The position numbers were made by a program, and so were the translations under genes. The notes beneath the pieces are model-generated. The model did no database searches, was not told the origin of the DNA, and was given only the letters and a program-made list of their open reading frames with translations. This document shows positions 8,108 to 18,824 of a DNA stretch of 32,848 nucleotides, piece by piece. Origin of the DNA: Lachnospira sp. (lineage in GTDB: Bacteria; Bacillota; Clostridia; Lachnospirales; Lachnospiraceae); assembly GCA_015057605.1 (NCBI GenBank), contig SVDX01000027.1:1-32848 (forward strand). The letters run 5' to 3'. How positions within the stretch are numbered: position 1 is the first letter of the stretch; every line of letters starts with the position of its first letter.

Positions 8108-9637
8108 TCACTCCATCTCTATCGTCGCTGGCGGTTTTCCCGTGCAATCGTACAGCACTCTATTTACACCTTTTACTTCGTTGACAATTCGGCTAGTTAT
8201 TTTGCCGATTAGCTCCCATGGGAGTTCGGCATATTCGGCTGTCATGAAGTCTGTTGTTGTTACTGCGCGAAGGACTACTGCGTAATCATATGTACGCTCA
8301 TCGCCCATTACGCCTACTGAACGCATGTTGCTAAGGGCCGCAAAGTATTGATTTACTTGCTTGTCCCAGCCAGCAGCGGCTATTTCCTCGCGGAATATAT
8401 AATCTGCTTCTTGTACCATGCGCACCTTTTCGGCTGTTACTTCGCCTATTATACGAACGCCAAGACCTGGACCTGGGAATGGTTGTCTGAATACGAGGTA
8501 TTCAGGGATGCCCAGCTCAAGGCCAGCTTTTCTAACCTCGTCTTTGAATAAAAGACGAAGTGGCTCTATTATCTCTTTGAATTCAACACAGTCTGGGAGA
8601 CCGCCTACGTTGTGGTGGCTCTTGATTACAGCTGATTTGCCGAGACCACTTTCTATTACGTCAGGGTAGATTGTACCTTGTACAAGATAATCTACTGCAC
8701 CGATTTTCTTTGCTTCTTCTTCAAATACGCGGATGAATTCCTCGCCGATGATTTTTCTCTTTTGTTCTGGCTCTTCTATGCCTTTTAGCTTGTCGTAGAA
8801 GCGCTCAGATGCATTTACACGGATGAAGTTAAGGTCATATGAGCCTGCCTCACCAAATACTGCTTCTACCTCGTCTCCTTCGTTTTTACGAAGTAGGCCG
8901 TGGTCTACAAATACGCAAGTTAACTGCTTGCCTATTGCTTTTGATAAAAGCACTGCTGCAACGGATGAATCTACGCCACCTGAAAGAGCGCAAAGCACCT
9001 TGCCGTCACCGATTTTTTCGCGAAGTTCTTTAATAGCATTTTCAACAAATGCGTCCATTTTCCAGTCTGCCTTGCATGCGCATATATCAAGGACGAAGTT
9101 TGAAAGCATCTTCATGCCTTCTTGTGTGTGCAATACCTCTGGGTGGAATTGCACTGCATATATGTTCTTTGAAGGACATTCCATCGCAGCCACTGGACAC
9201 ACTGGTGTCGTAGCTGTTATTGTAAAGCCTTCTGGTGCCTTCTCGATGTAGTCTGTGTGGCTCATCCAGCATATTGTGTTTGCTGATACGCCACTAAATA
9301 AACGTGACTTTGTATCAACTGCCACCTCTGTCTTGCCGTATTCGCTTACTGGCGCGGTTGCCACGCGTCCGCCTAGCACGTGTGCTGTAAGCTGTGAGCC
9401 GTAGCATATGCCAAGTATTGGTATACCAAGCTCAAATATTTCCTTAGGGCAAAGTGGCGACTCTTTGGCATATACGCTGTTAGGTCCACCTGTAAATATG
9501 ATTCCTTCTGGCTTCATTTCCTTAATCTTGTCTAAGGACAGGTTGTAAGAATGTACCTCGCAATATACGTTACATTCGCGCACTCTTCGCGCAATTAGCT
9601 GATTATATTGACCACCAAAATCGAGTACTATTATCAT
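8108..9637 (-). CDS. guaA: GMP synthase, glutamine-hydrolysing
   Basis: GuaA converts XMP to GMP using ATP and glutamine, the last step of guanine nucleotide synthesis in the cytoplasm. The 509 residues match the full family length. The N-terminal class I glutamine amidotransferase domain shows the nucleophile Cys78 (GICYGSQL) and His165/Glu167 (QFHPEVLH). The ATP pyrophosphatase domain has the PP-loop LSGGVDSS at about 218-225, and the C-terminal dimerisation domain ends in the usual KPPATIEME. The ATG has GGGAG seven bases upstream. The gene has its own promoter (9681-9709) and a hairpin after its stop. The 3' end forms the border with the accessory block, as often seen where islands use guaA as an insertion target. 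Confidence 0.98.
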   Translation of the reverse strand: MIIVLDFGGQYNQLIARRVRECNVYCEVHSYNLSLDKIKEMKPEGIIFTGGPNSVYAKESPLCPKEIFELGIPILGICYGSQLTAHVLGGRVATAPVSEYGKTEVAVDTKSRLFSGVSANTICWMSHTDYIEKAPEGFTITATTPVCPVAAMECPSKNIYAVQFHPEVLHTQEGMKMLSNFVLDICACKADWKMDAFVENAIKELREKIGDGKVLCALSGGVDSSVAAVLLSKAIGKQLTCVFVDHGLLRKNEGDEVEAVFGEAGSYDLNFIRVNASERFYDKLKGIEEPEQKRKIIGEEFIRVFEEEAKKIGAVDYLVQGTIYPDVIESGLGKSAVIKSHHNVGGLPDCVEFKEIIEPLRLLFKDEVRKAGLELGIPEYLVFRQPFPGPGLGVRIIGEVTAEKVRMVQEADYIFREEIAAAGWDKQVNQYFAALSNMRSVGVMGDERTYDYAVVLRAVTTTDFMTAEYAELPWELIGKITSRIVNEVKGVNRVLYDCTGKPPATIEME

Positions 9638-9680
9638 CTTTATTCTCCCATTATATGATACATTTTATTTATGATTTTTG

Positions 9681-9709
9681 ATTATACAAATTCAAATGCA
9701 ATCTGGCAA
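9681..9709 (-). promoter_or_regulatory. Promoter of guaA
   Basis: On the minus strand, TTGCCA (9709-9704), a 17-base spacer and TATAAT (9686-9681), 43 bases before the start codon. The leader is too short for a purine riboswitch. I see no terminator hairpin after uvrA, so transcription from uvrA may also reach guaA. Confidence 0.7.
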
Positions 9710-9720
9710 TATTTTTTTGT

Positions 9721-12549
9721 TTAGTCTAAGTATTTTTTTAAATACTTTCCTGTGTATGATTTTTTGCATTTGCTTATCTCTTCCGGTGTTCCCGTAGCAA
9801 CTATTGTACCGCCACGGTCGCCGCCCTCTGGACCTATATCGATTATATAGTCGGCTGTCTTGATTACATCAAGGTTGTGCTCGATAACTACAACTGTGTT
9901 GCCACCTTCTGCAAGCTTGCGAAGTATTTCTACAAGCTTGTGCACATCCGCAAAATGTAGTCCCGTAGTTGGTTCATCTAAAATGTATATAGTTTTTCCC
10001 GTACTTCTCTTACTAAGCTCTGTGGCAAGCTTGATTCTTTGTGCTTCACCACCTGAAAGCTCTGTTGATGGCTGTCCTAATCTAATGTACGAAAGACCTA
10101 CATCATAGAGAGTTTGAATCTTGCCTCGCACCGTTGGCACATTTTCAAAAAATTTCACTGCTTCCTCTACTGTCATATTAAGAACATCATAAATGCTCTT
10201 TCCCTTGTATTTTACTTCAAGAGTCTCTCTGTTGTAGCGCTTACCCTGGCATACCTCGCAAGGAACATATACATCAGGTAAGAAATGCATCTCAATCTTT
10301 AAGATACCATCGCCACTACAAGCCTCGCAACGTCCGCCTTTTACGTTGAAGCTAAAACGCCCTTTGTTGTAGCCACGCATTTTGGCATCTGTTGTTCCAG
10401 CAAATAAATCTCTTATCTGGTCAAATACACCTGTGTATGTGGCTGGATTTGAACGTGGAGTACGTCCGATTGGCGACTGATCAATGTCAATCACCTTGTC
10501 TAACTGTTCCACACCATCTATGCCGTCATGGGCACCCGCAATAGTTCTTGCTCGATTAAGCTTTTTAGCTAAGGATTTGTACAATATCTCGTTGATTAAC
10601 GAGCTCTTTCCAGAGCCAGATACACCTGTTACGCAGGTCATAACTCCTAATGGTATCTCTACATCTATATTTTTGAGGTTATTTTCTCTTGCTCCACGTA
10701 TCTTGATGTGACCTGTTGGTTCTTTTCGCACACTTGGAACTTCTATCTTCTTACGTCCGCTTAAATACGCACCTGTAACAGAAGCTTTGTTTGCCATAAT
10801 GTCCTTTGCACTACCGCAGGCAACCACCTGACCACCATGCTCTCCGGCGCCCGGACCAATATCCACGATATAATCCGCAGCAAACATTGTATCCTCATCG
10901 TGTTCTACAACTATAAGTGTATTACCAAGGTCACGCAAATGCTTTAGCGTCTTTAAAAGCTTGTCGTTATCTCGCTGATGTAAGCCTATACTTGGCTCAT
11001 CCAAGATATATGCAACACCAACAAGGCCAGAGCCAATCTGTGTTGCAAGACGTATTCTTTGCGCCTCACCACCTGAAAGCGTTCCTGTTGCACGCGAAAG
11101 ATTAAGATAATCTAAACCTACGTCCATCAAGAAACCTATTCTTGCATTAATTTCCTTTAATATTTGCTCGCCGATAAGAAGTTGTCTATCGCTAAGTTGC
11201 ATATTTGCAAGAAATGTTTGTAAATCTCTAATTGAATATGCTGTAATCTGCGCTATATTTTTGTCCGCTACTGTTACTGCTAAGGATTCTTGCTTAAGTC
11301 TTTGACCCTTACAAAGTGCACATGGCGTAATACGCATATATGATTCGTATTCCTGCTTCATCGTCTCAGAAGCTGTTTCACGATAACGTCTCTGCTCATT
11401 TAGTATAAGACCTTCAAATGCAATATCATACACACCTTCGCCACGCTGTCCCTTATAATATACCTTTACCTTTTTACCATTAGTTCCGTGAATAAGTATA
11501 TTTTTAACGTCGTCACTATAATCCTTATACGGTGTATCAAGGCTGAAGTTATATTCCTTTGCAAGTGCCGTAAGTATAGCATTGGTAAAACTTCCTGCAC
11601 TTGATGAGGACTGCCAACCCATAGCTACGATTGCACCCTGATTGATACTTAAAGTCTCATCTGGTATCATAAGCTCTGGATCAAATTCCATTCTGTAACC
11701 AAGTCCATAGCAGTCAGGACACGCACCAAATGGATTGTTAAATGAAAAGCTTCTTGGTTCAATCTCTTCAATGCTTATATCGCAATCTGGACATGAAAAG
11801 CTTTGACTAAAGTTAATACTTTCGCCATCAATAATATCCACTATCATAAAGCCCTCTGACAGATTCATAATGGTCTCTATAGAGTCTGTAAGTCTCTTTT
11901 CAATGCCTTCTTTTACTACAAGTCTATCTACAACAATCTCTATGTTGTGCTTTTTATTCTTATCGAGCTTAATCTCTTCTGATAGCTCATAAATATTTCC
12001 GTCAACTCTAACACGTACAAAACCGCTCTTTTTTGCACTTTCAAATACCTTTACATGCTCACCCTTACGGCCTCTTACAACAGGTGCCAAAAGCTGAAGT
12101 TTGGTACGCTCTGGAAATTCCATTATTCTGTCCACCATTTGATCAACGGTCTGTTTCATAATCTCTTTACCACATTTTGGACAGTGTGGTATACCAATTC
12201 TTGCATACAAGAGTCTGAAATAATCATATATCTCCGTAACTGTACCAACTGTTGAACGCGGATTACGATTAGTTGTCTTCTGATCAATTGAAATGGCTGG
12301 CGACAAGCCCTCTATCATATCTACATTAGGCTTTTCCATCTGTCCTAGGAATTGTCTTGCGTATGAAGACAAGGATTCCATATATCTTCTCTGACCTTCT
12401 GCATATATTGTATCAAATGCTAAAGAAGATTTACCAGAACCACTAAGGCCTGTAAGCACCACTAATTCATTACGTGGTATATCAAGGTCAATGTTCTTTA
12501 AATTGTGTTCCTTAGCACCTCTAATTTTGATATATTTTTTCTCGCTCAT
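9721..12549 (-). CDS. uvrA: Excinuclease ABC subunit A
   Basis: UvrA is the damage-recognition ATPase of nucleotide excision repair; as a dimer it loads UvrB on distorted DNA. The 942 residues match the family. The first ABC domain has Walker A GLSGSGKS at about 34-41 and signature [13 protein letters not shown], with the UvrB-binding and insertion domains between. Zinc-finger cysteines are visible (CPDC-CPDC region and CEAC-CEVC region). The second ABC domain has Walker [10 protein letters not shown], signature [12 protein letters not shown] and Walker [13 protein letters not shown]. It starts 15 bases after uvrB, so both are one transcript. No damage to the frame is seen. Confidence 0.98.
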   Translation of the reverse strand: MSEKKYIKIRGAKEHNLKNIDLDIPRNELVVLTGLSGSGKSSLAFDTIYAEGQRRYMESLSSYARQFLGQMEKPNVDMIEGLSPAISIDQKTTNRNPRSTVGTVTEIYDYFRLLYARIGIPHCPKCGKEIMKQTVDQMVDRIMEFPERTKLQLLAPVVRGRKGEHVKVFESAKKSGFVRVRVDGNIYELSEEIKLDKNKKHNIEIVVDRLVVKEGIEKRLTDSIETIMNLSEGFMIVDIIDGESINFSQSFSCPDCDISIEEIEPRSFSFNNPFGACPDCYGLGYRMEFDPELMIPDETLSINQGAIVAMGWQSSSSAGSFTNAILTALAKEYNFSLDTPYKDYSDDVKNILIHGTNGKKVKVYYKGQRGEGVYDIAFEGLILNEQRRYRETASETMKQEYESYMRITPCALCKGQRLKQESLAVTVADKNIAQITAYSIRDLQTFLANMQLSDRQLLIGEQILKEINARIGFLMDVGLDYLNLSRATGTLSGGEAQRIRLATQIGSGLVGVAYILDEPSIGLHQRDNDKLLKTLKHLRDLGNTLIVVEHDEDTMFAADYIVDIGPGAGEHGGQVVACGSAKDIMANKASVTGAYLSGRKKIEVPSVRKEPTGHIKIRGARENNLKNIDVEIPLGVMTCVTGVSGSGKSSLINEILYKSLAKKLNRARTIAGAHDGIDGVEQLDKVIDIDQSPIGRTPRSNPATYTGVFDQIRDLFAGTTDAKMRGYNKGRFSFNVKGGRCEACSGDGILKIEMHFLPDVYVPCEVCQGKRYNRETLEVKYKGKSIYDVLNMTVEEAVKFFENVPTVRGKIQTLYDVGLSYIRLGQPSTELSGGEAQRIKLATELSKRSTGKTIYILDEPTTGLHFADVHKLVEILRKLAEGGNTVVVIEHNLDVIKTADYIIDIGPEGGDRGGTIVATGTPEEISKCKKSYTGKYLKKYLD

Positions 12550-12564
12550 ATTTACCTCTTCAAA

Positions 12565-14547
12565 TTACATATTCTGCAGCATCTTTTTAAGCTCAATAAG
12601 CCTATCTCTAAGCACTACCGCCTCTTCAAAGTTAAGTTCTGCTGCCGCCTTATGCATATTCTTGTTAACTGTTTTAATAAGCTTTTCAAGCTCATCGCGG
12701 CTCATTGATTCTATATCCTTATCTATAACCTTTTCAACGCTATCTGCTGCCTTACTTATACTTATAAGGTCTCTTACAGCTTTTTTAATTGTCGTTGGTG
12801 TTATGCCATGTTCTTCATTGTAAGCCGCCTGTATCTTTCTACGTCTCTCAGTCTCCGTTATAGCATTTCTCATTGAGTCGGTCATATTATCTGCATACAT
12901 TATAACATGACCCTCGCTGTTACGCGCAGCACGACCTATTGTCTGTATAAGCGAAGTTTCAGAACGAAGGAAACCCTCCTTATCTGCATCTAATATCGCA
13001 ACTAAGCTTATCTCAGGTATATCAAGACCTTCTCTTAGAAGATTGATACCTACCAACACATCAAATACGTCCATACGCATATCTCTAATAATCTGCGCAC
13101 GCTCTAGGGTATCAATATCAGAGTGTAAATACTTAACACGTATGCCAACCTCTTTCATATAATCTGTCAAGTCCTCTGCCATACGCTTTGTAAGTGTCGT
13201 TACAAGCACTTTATTATGTTTAGCGACTTCTTTATTAACCTCCGATATAAGGTCGTCTATCTGACCTTCTACTGGTCGCACAAAAACCTCTGGATCTAAA
13301 AGGCCTGTCGGTCTTATAATCTGCTCTGTTCTAAGAAACTCATGCTCTTCTTCATACACCGATGGTGTCGCCGATACAAACAACATCTGATCAATCTTTT
13401 GTTCAAATTCTGTAAAATTAAGTGGTCTGTTATCCTTTGCCGAAGGCAATCTAAAACCATAATCCACCAGACTTGTCTTACGCGCCTGGTCGCCTGCATA
13501 CATACCTCTAATCTGTGGTATAGTTATATGCGACTCATCTATTATCATAAGAAATTCTTCTGGGAAATAATCTAAAAGTGTATATGAAGGCTCGCCCGGT
13601 GCAAGTCCTGTCAAATGTCTTGAATAATTCTCAATACCAGAACAAATGCCCGTCTCCCTTAGCATCTCTATATCAAATCTTGTTCTCTCATTAATACGCT
13701 GTGCTTCAATAAGCTTATCTTCTGACTTAAAATACTTAACTCGCTCTACAAGCTCTGCCTCTATGCTTTTAACAGCCTCTTCAATTCTCTCCGGCGATAC
13801 AACATAATGTGAGGCTGGAAATATAGCTGTATGCTCAAGTATGCATTTTACATTACCTGTAAGTGTATCTATCTCAGAAATGCGGTCTATCTCTTCCCCA
13901 AAGAACTCAATCCTTACCGCGCTATCACTCGAATTAGCAGGAAATACTTCAAGCACATCTCCTCTTACTCTAAATGTAGAACGCTTGAAATCTAATTCTG
14001 CTCTTGTGTACTGCATATCAATAAGCTTACGAATTATCTCATCACGGTCTCTTTCCATACCTGGTCGCAGTGATACTACCATCTCATTATAATCAATTGG
14101 TGTACCAAGTCCGTATATACATGAAACGCTGGCTACAATAATAACATCATTGCGCTCTGATAGAGCCGCCGTAGCAGAGTGACGTAGCTTATCTATTTCA
14201 TCATTAATCGATGAATCCTTCTCAATATAAGTATCTGTAGACACAACATAAGCTTCTGGCTGATAGTAATCATAATATGATACAAAATATTCTACAGCAT
14301 TCTCAGGAAACATCTCCTTAAATTCACTGTATAACTGTGCCGCCAAAGTCTTGTTATGAGCTATAACAATAGTAGGCTTCTGCAACTGCTGAATAACATT
14401 AGCCATAGTAAATGTCTTACCTGAGCCGGTTACTCCAAGAAGTGTCTGAAACTGATTACCCTCTTTAAAACCATTAACAAGCTCCTCTATAGCCTTTGGC
14501 TGGTCACCAGTAGGTGCATATTCTGATACAAGCTTAAATTCTTTCAT
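12565..14547 (-). CDS. uvrB: Excinuclease ABC subunit B
   Basis: UvrB receives damaged DNA from UvrA, verifies the lesion with its beta-hairpin and recruits UvrC. I chose the ATG at 14547 ([10 protein letters not shown]), preceded by GGAG six bases upstream, giving 660 residues; an earlier start 15 codons upstream would overlap that site. Visible are Walker A GVTGSGKT (38-45), the beta-hairpin tyrosines in [10 protein letters not shown], helicase motif II IIDESH, the QTIGRAARN motif VI, and the C-terminal UVR domain ([17 protein letters not shown]) that contacts UvrC. A LexA-type box and an extended -10 promoter lie upstream, indicating SOS induction of uvrB-uvrA. Confidence 0.98.
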   Translation of the reverse strand: MKEFKLVSEYAPTGDQPKAIEELVNGFKEGNQFQTLLGVTGSGKTFTMANVIQQLQKPTIVIAHNKTLAAQLYSEFKEMFPENAVEYFVSYYDYYQPEAYVVSTDTYIEKDSSINDEIDKLRHSATAALSERNDVIIVASVSCIYGLGTPIDYNEMVVSLRPGMERDRDEIIRKLIDMQYTRAELDFKRSTFRVRGDVLEVFPANSSDSAVRIEFFGEEIDRISEIDTLTGNVKCILEHTAIFPASHYVVSPERIEEAVKSIEAELVERVKYFKSEDKLIEAQRINERTRFDIEMLRETGICSGIENYSRHLTGLAPGEPSYTLLDYFPEEFLMIIDESHITIPQIRGMYAGDQARKTSLVDYGFRLPSAKDNRPLNFTEFEQKIDQMLFVSATPSVYEEEHEFLRTEQIIRPTGLLDPEVFVRPVEGQIDDLISEVNKEVAKHNKVLVTTLTKRMAEDLTDYMKEVGIRVKYLHSDIDTLERAQIIRDMRMDVFDVLVGINLLREGLDIPEISLVAILDADKEGFLRSETSLIQTIGRAARNSEGHVIMYADNMTDSMRNAITETERRRKIQAAYNEEHGITPTTIKKAVRDLISISKAADSVEKVIDKDIESMSRDELEKLIKTVNKNMHKAAAELNFEEAVVLRDRLIELKKMLQNM

Positions 14548-14580
14548 GTTCTTCTCCAATTTGACAATTTCACTGTCACG

Positions 14581-14609
14581 ATTATACCACATTATTTTTA
14601 TTTTGTATA
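14581..14609 (-). promoter_or_regulatory. Promoter of uvrB-uvrA, extended -10 type
   Basis: On the minus strand, TGG-TATAAT (TATAAT at 14586-14581) forms an extended -10; the -35 region (around 14604-14609, TATACA) is weak. It lies about 34 bases upstream of the uvrB start and is next to the LexA-like box. Confidence 0.6.
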
Positions 14610-14615
14610 GTACAT

Positions 14616-14633
14616 ATAGAACATTTGTTCTAT
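14616..14633. promoter_or_regulatory. LexA/DinR SOS box upstream of uvrB
   Basis: ATAGAAC-ATTT-GTTCTAT is a perfect inverted repeat containing GAACATTTGTTC, which fits the Firmicutes SOS box GAAC-N4-GTTC. It sits directly upstream of the -35 region of the uvrB promoter. LexA control of uvrB is established in Bacillus subtilis. Confidence 0.8.
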
Positions 14634-14661
14634 TATGTTATTATTTTTCACTCAAACAGCA

Positions 14662-14691
14662 AAACGGTGACATTCTAAAATGTCACCGTTT
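14662..14691 (-). terminator. Terminator of the cdaR-ftsEX-M23-ctpA run
   Basis: Perfect 13-base arms AAACGGTGACATT and AATGTCACCGTTT around a CTAA loop, starting 5 bases after the ctpA stop codon. On the minus strand it is followed by a short T-rich stretch. It separates this run from uvrB-uvrA. Confidence 0.8.
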
Positions 14692-14696
14692 ATATT

Positions 14697-15935
14697 TTAC
14701 ATTTGTTCTTTTAATACTTCAATTGCCTTTTTCAACTGATTATCTTCTTCTTGGTTTCTGTCATATTCAAGCTCTATATCTGGTGTTACACCTTCGCCAT
14801 GAATATTATTACCCTTTGGTGAATAATAAGTTGATATTGTTATTTTAATTGCTGTGCCATCGCTAAATGGTATCAGTCTTTGTACAATACCCTTTCCATA
14901 AGTAGTTGTACCTATAATTGTGCCCTTTTCATAATCCTGTATTGCTGCTGCAAATATTTCTGAAGCACTTGCACTATTGCCATTAGTAAGAACAACTAAA
15001 GGAATATTTATTTCGTTATTATCCTTACCCTTATGCTCTTCTTTATTGCCATTCTTGTCAATTGTATATACGATAAGTCCCTTTGGTAATACTGTATCTA
15101 ATATATTAACGACAGTATCCAATGAACCGCCCGGATTATCTCTTACATCTACCACTAAGGCTTTCATTCCTTGATCAACAAGCTTATTAAAGGCTTCTAC
15201 ATATTGTTCATCTGTATTATCTTCAAACTGTACTATTTGAATATAACCGATATTACCCTCTAACATCTTTGATTCAATTGATGGTATAGCTACAGGTCTT
15301 CTTTCTACGCTAAATGTTTTTTCTTCGCCATCACGAACTACAACAATTTCTACCTTTGAGCCCTTAGCGCCCTTTATCATACTAACAACTTCTGAAACAC
15401 TCATTGATGTTATGTCTGTACCTGAAACCTTGTAAATGATGTCTCCTACCTGCATACCAGCCTCATAGCTTGGTGCACCTTCAAACACATTTGTTACAGT
15501 AATGATATTAGTTCTAAGATCCTGACTAACCATTACACCAATGCCATAATATTCGCCTGACATTTCTTCTTTAAATTTATCAAATTCTTCTTTTGTATAA
15601 TACTCTGTATAGGGATCACCAACTGCATCTAAAAGGCCTTCATAAATGCCTTCCATCATTGTATCTTCGTCAATATCCTCTAAATATACCCTATCTATCA
15701 GATTATACAAATATTCAAGTTTTTCAATCTTATCTTCCGGAACCTCTAAAACTGCGTTTTCCTTAGACTTGTTTATTGAATTTACAACTATAACTGCTGT
15801 AATCGTTGTAACTATAGCACCTACTACAATTCCAATTAAAGCGCCCCAAAACATTCCGTTACGAAATTTTTTCTTATCTGTCTGTTCTAATTCTTCATCC
15901 TTTGTATAGTCAGACTCATATTCATAATTATCCAT
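14697..15935 (-). CDS. ctpA: S41-family C-terminal processing peptidase (CtpA/CtpB type)
   Basis: A membrane-anchored serine protease that trims or degrades extracytoplasmic proteins from their C-terminal side. I chose the ATG at 15935 (MDNYEYESDY), with GGAG six bases upstream, giving 412 residues. An acidic cytoplasmic head is followed by one membrane helix (about 30-52), a PDZ domain (about 128-205; GIGVMV, GMQVGDIIYKV) and the protease domain with Ser323 (NSASASE), Lys348 (TTTYGKG) and Gln352, which make the S-K-Q triad. It is the last gene of the ftsEX run, 26 bases after the M23 hydrolase gene, so a hydrolase or its regulator is a plausible substrate; that link is inferred. Confidence 0.93.
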   Translation of the reverse strand: MDNYEYESDYTKDEELEQTDKKKFRNGMFWGALIGIVVGAIVTTITAVIVVNSINKSKENAVLEVPEDKIEKLEYLYNLIDRVYLEDIDEDTMMEGIYEGLLDAVGDPYTEYYTKEEFDKFKEEMSGEYYGIGVMVSQDLRTNIITVTNVFEGAPSYEAGMQVGDIIYKVSGTDITSMSVSEVVSMIKGAKGSKVEIVVVRDGEEKTFSVERRPVAIPSIESKMLEGNIGYIQIVQFEDNTDEQYVEAFNKLVDQGMKALVVDVRDNPGGSLDTVVNILDTVLPKGLIVYTIDKNGNKEEHKGKDNNEINIPLVVLTNGNSASASEIFAAAIQDYEKGTIIGTTTYGKGIVQRLIPFSDGTAIKITISTYYSPKGNNIHGEGVTPDIELEYDRNQEEDNQLKKAIEVLKEQM

Positions 15936-15961
15936 TTCATTCTCCAAAAGAGCTTATATTT

Positions 15962-17182
15962 TTATTTTACACTTATATTGCTAAAAAAGCTTAACGGATC
16001 TACATAACCATCTACAGTTCTTACACCGAAATGCAAGTGAGGTCCTGTTGAATATCCTGTGCTTCCTACAAGACCGATTACCTCGTCCTGTTTTACCTTT
16101 TGTCCAACTCTTGCTATAAGCTTTGAACAGTGCATATATTCTGTCATTACTCCGCCGCCATGGTCTATAACAATGTAGTTACCTGCCGAAATGCTATACT
16201 GCGAAATAACAACTGTACCTTCTGCCGCTGCCTGTATTTTAACACCTGTTGGCACACCAATGTCAACACCATTATGTTTTCTAACGACACCAAGTACTGG
16301 GTGTAATCTATTAAGACTAAATACCGATGTTATTCTGTAATATCCTGGTACTGGCCAATGGAAATATCCGCCCTGGTTAATCTGCTCAAGCTTCTTTTTA
16401 GCTTCCTCTGCCGCTATTTGTGCCTGAAGCTTCTTTATCATAGCTTCAACCTCTGCATCTAATTCATCTTCCTGACGAATAATTTCTTTTAATTCACTCT
16501 CTGAATCCGAAACCATTGAGTTAAGTCTTTCAACTTCACTATTCTTTGATGCAAGTAAATATTCATTAGACGCAAGTTCAATTCTATTTTGAGATTGTAA
16601 CTCTTCAAGCTGTGCATACTCCGATTTTAACTGCGCTTCTGTCGCTGCAATTTCATTCTTTGTATTCTGTAGTTTTTCCAACATCTTTCTATCATATTCA
16701 GTTATTTTACTTAAATATTCCGCTTTATTAAGAAGTTCTGAAAAACTCTGTGCATTAAATAATACGTCCATGTATGTCGCATTACCGTGTTCATACATAT
16801 ACTGAATTCTAAGCTTCATTGCCTCATACTGTTCGACCTCGTCTTGCTTAGCCTTTTCCAGTTTAACTTCAATATCAGCTATCTGTGTTTTTTTCTCCGA
16901 CATCTGATTTTCTAAATCATATATTTTTTCTGTAATGCCCGCTATAATAGAGTCAAGTTCACGAATATATTGTTTTGCATTCGTTACATCAGCATTAAGT
17001 TGTTGCAACTTCTTCTGATACTCTTCTCTTTGTTGCTTTATCTTTTCTTGTTCTTTCTTAGCTGCATCAATTTCTGATTGAGAAATAGCTTCTGTTTGAA
17101 CAGGCTTTTGATTCGTTACCACCAAAAATGATGTTGCAATCAATAAAACCAAGGCAACAAATTTCTTCAAATGTTTCTTCAT
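15962..17182 (-). CDS. Secreted coiled-coil murein hydrolase, M23/LytM domain (EnvC/PcsB-like)
   Basis: A 406-residue exported peptidoglycan endopeptidase. The N-terminus is a signal peptide (KKFVALVLLIATSFLVV), residues about 35-265 form a long coiled coil, and residues about 275-400 form a LytM domain. The metal ligands His303 and Asp307 (HNGVDIG) and His384 (HLHFG) and the catalytic His351 and His382 are all present, so unlike EnvC of E. coli this protein should be an active enzyme. In this architecture the coiled coil docks on the FtsX outer loop and FtsEX ATP cycling releases the hydrolase. It lies 35 bases after ftsX, which supports the pairing. The ATG has AAAGGAG eight bases upstream. 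Confidence 0.93.
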   Translation of the reverse strand: MKKHLKKFVALVLLIATSFLVVTNQKPVQTEAISQSEIDAAKKEQEKIKQQREEYQKKLQQLNADVTNAKQYIRELDSIIAGITEKIYDLENQMSEKKTQIADIEVKLEKAKQDEVEQYEAMKLRIQYMYEHGNATYMDVLFNAQSFSELLNKAEYLSKITEYDRKMLEKLQNTKNEIAATEAQLKSEYAQLEELQSQNRIELASNEYLLASKNSEVERLNSMVSDSESELKEIIRQEDELDAEVEAMIKKLQAQIAAEEAKKKLEQINQGGYFHWPVPGYYRITSVFSLNRLHPVLGVVRKHNGVDIGVPTGVKIQAAAEGTVVISQYSISAGNYIVIDHGGGVMTEYMHCSKLIARVGQKVKQDEVIGLVGSTGYSTGPHLHFGVRTVDGYVDPLSFFSNISVK

Positions 17183-17217
17183 ACCTCGTACTCCTTTCCG
17201 CTACTTTAGTAGTTTTA

Positions 17218-18126
17218 TTAAATATTGATATGTTTCTTCAAAGTAATCGCACTTCCTATAACACCTATACCAAGTCCTATTGCAAGAACTGTAGGTACAA
17301 GCATATTAAATACTGTGCTTATCTCAACAAATGAGAAGCCTCCTGTAAATATAGAAAATTGCGATAGCATGTATTCAATCGCATAGTCATATACGAAATA
17401 TACAATTACAAGTGGTATAATAGCACCTATAAGACCGATTGTTATACCTTCAACAAAAAATGGTGTCTTTACAAATATATCTGTCGCACCCATAAGCTTC
17501 ATAATTGAAATTTCATCACGTCTTACAGTTATACCAATTGATACTGTATTACTTATAAGGAATATAGATACTGCAATAAGTATAATTACAATTGCAATAG
17601 AAATGTATCCAACAATGGATGTTATCTCTAAAAGATTTTTTGTAGTTGACTCAGAGCTGTTAACAGTTCTAATACCGTCCACCTTTTTTAAATATTCTAC
17701 AAGTTCATCCTGCATTGCTATATCACTTAAATATATCTCATAGGAAGCTGAATTAGCCAAAGGATTGTCGTCTGCAAATCCTAAAGCAAGGTCCTCGTAA
17801 TCCTTGAAATATTCATCCTTGTAATTAGCCCATGCTTCTTCTGGTGAAGTATAGTGTATATATGATACTTCTTCCCTTGCAGTAATTAAATCTGCAATAC
17901 TATTTCTTTTTTCTTCTGTAATATCCTGTTCAAAAAATACCGTTACACATATATCCTTTTGTGTCTGCTTTACAATATGATTAAAATTAATTACAATTGC
18001 AAACATTACGCCAAACAAGAATAAACATGCTGTCATTGTAGCTATTGATGCTAATGAAAACAAACGGTTTCTAAATATATTGGCAACACCCTGTTTAATG
18101 TTGTATCCCCATGATCTAATCTTCAT
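17218..18126 (-). CDS. ftsX: Cell-division ABC permease FtsX
   Basis: FtsX is the membrane partner of FtsE and passes its ATPase cycle to cell-wall hydrolases outside. I chose the ATG at 18126 (MKIRSWGYNI), which has GGGTGG seven bases upstream and overlaps the end of ftsE by 11 bases; this gives 302 residues. An N-terminal helix precedes four membrane segments: near residues 26-50, 165-190 (IAIVIILIAVSIFLI), about 215-245 and 270-295. The extracellular domain between the first two segments is about 115 residues. The overlap with ftsE suggests coupled translation. Confidence 0.95.
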   Translation of the reverse strand: MKIRSWGYNIKQGVANIFRNRLFSLASIATMTACLFLFGVMFAIVINFNHIVKQTQKDICVTVFFEQDITEEKRNSIADLITAREEVSYIHYTSPEEAWANYKDEYFKDYEDLALGFADDNPLANSASYEIYLSDIAMQDELVEYLKKVDGIRTVNSSESTTKNLLEITSIVGYISIAIVIILIAVSIFLISNTVSIGITVRRDEISIMKLMGATDIFVKTPFFVEGITIGLIGAIIPLVIVYFVYDYAIEYMLSQFSIFTGGFSFVEISTVFNMLVPTVLAIGLGIGVIGSAITLKKHINI

Positions 18127-18802
18127 ATAAATATCCACCCTTCTCAGCATCTTCTACAATATTGCCGGAGTCCATTTTTATGACTCTTTTTCTCATTTTC
18201 TCAACAATATCGTGATTATGAGTAACCACTACAACCGTAGTTCCTCTTCTATTTGCTTCTTCAAGAATCTTCATGATTTCCCATGAATTTTCAGGGTCAA
18301 GATTACCGGTAGGCTCGTCACAAAGTAAAATTGCAGGATTATTAACAAGAGCTCTTGCTATCGCAACTCTCTGCTGCTCACCACCTGACATTTCACTTGG
18401 AAATGATTTGTATTTTTCTAAAAGACCTACCATTGAAAGCATTGATAAAACTTTACCTCTAATAAGCTTATTAGGCACTTCAACAACCTTTTGTGCAAAT
18501 GCTACATTATCAAATACATTTCTATCTTGCAAAAGACGGAAATCTTGGAAGATTACTCCTATATCACGTCTTAATAATGGTAGTTTTCTTTTATTAATCT
18601 TATTTAAATATCTGCCATTAATATATATCTTGCCACTCGTAGGCTCAAGTTCCTTTAACAAAAGCTTAATAAGAGTTGATTTACCCGAACCACTGCTCCC
18701 TACTATAAATACAAATTCACCTTTTTCTATAGTAAGATTAATGCTATTAAGAGCCGGTGCCCCTGATGTGTATGATTTACTAACATTTTCAAGTACTATC
18801 AT
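18116..18802 (-). CDS. ftsE: Cell-division ABC ATPase FtsE
   Basis: Cytoplasmic ATPase of the FtsEX complex. The 228 residues show Walker A GSSGSGKST (35-43), the Q-loop (GVIFQDFRLL), signature MSGGEQQRVAIARAL, Walker B ILLCDEPTGNLDP and the switch histidine VVVTHNHD. It starts behind AGGAG 6 bases upstream and 22 bases after the cdaR-like gene. Its position directly before ftsX, the M23 hydrolase and ctpA assigns it to FtsE and not to another small ABC importer ATPase. Confidence 0.96.
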   Translation of the reverse strand: MIVLENVSKSYTSGAPALNSINLTIEKGEFVFIVGSSGSGKSTLIKLLLKELEPTSGKIYINGRYLNKINKRKLPLLRRDIGVIFQDFRLLQDRNVFDNVAFAQKVVEVPNKLIRGKVLSMLSMVGLLEKYKSFPSEMSGGEQQRVAIARALVNNPAILLCDEPTGNLDPENSWEIMKILEEANRRGTTVVVVTHNHDIVEKMRKRVIKMDSGNIVEDAEKGGYLYED

Positions 18803-18824
18803 ATGTTTCTCCTATCTTTTCACA

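Noticed and set aside
8823-9251. 142-codon plus-strand frame opposite guaA
   Set aside because: Antisense shadow of guaA; its composition (Ser, Thr, Pro and Arg rich) mirrors the coding strand and it has no ribosome binding site.
9638-9720. Purine riboswitch before guaA
   Set aside because: Only 83 bases separate guaA from uvrA, and they hold a promoter; there is no room for an aptamer and no switch hairpin.
12491-12823. 110-codon plus-strand frame across the uvrA/uvrB junction
   Set aside because: Ser/Leu-rich shadow of the two uvr genes with no start signal.
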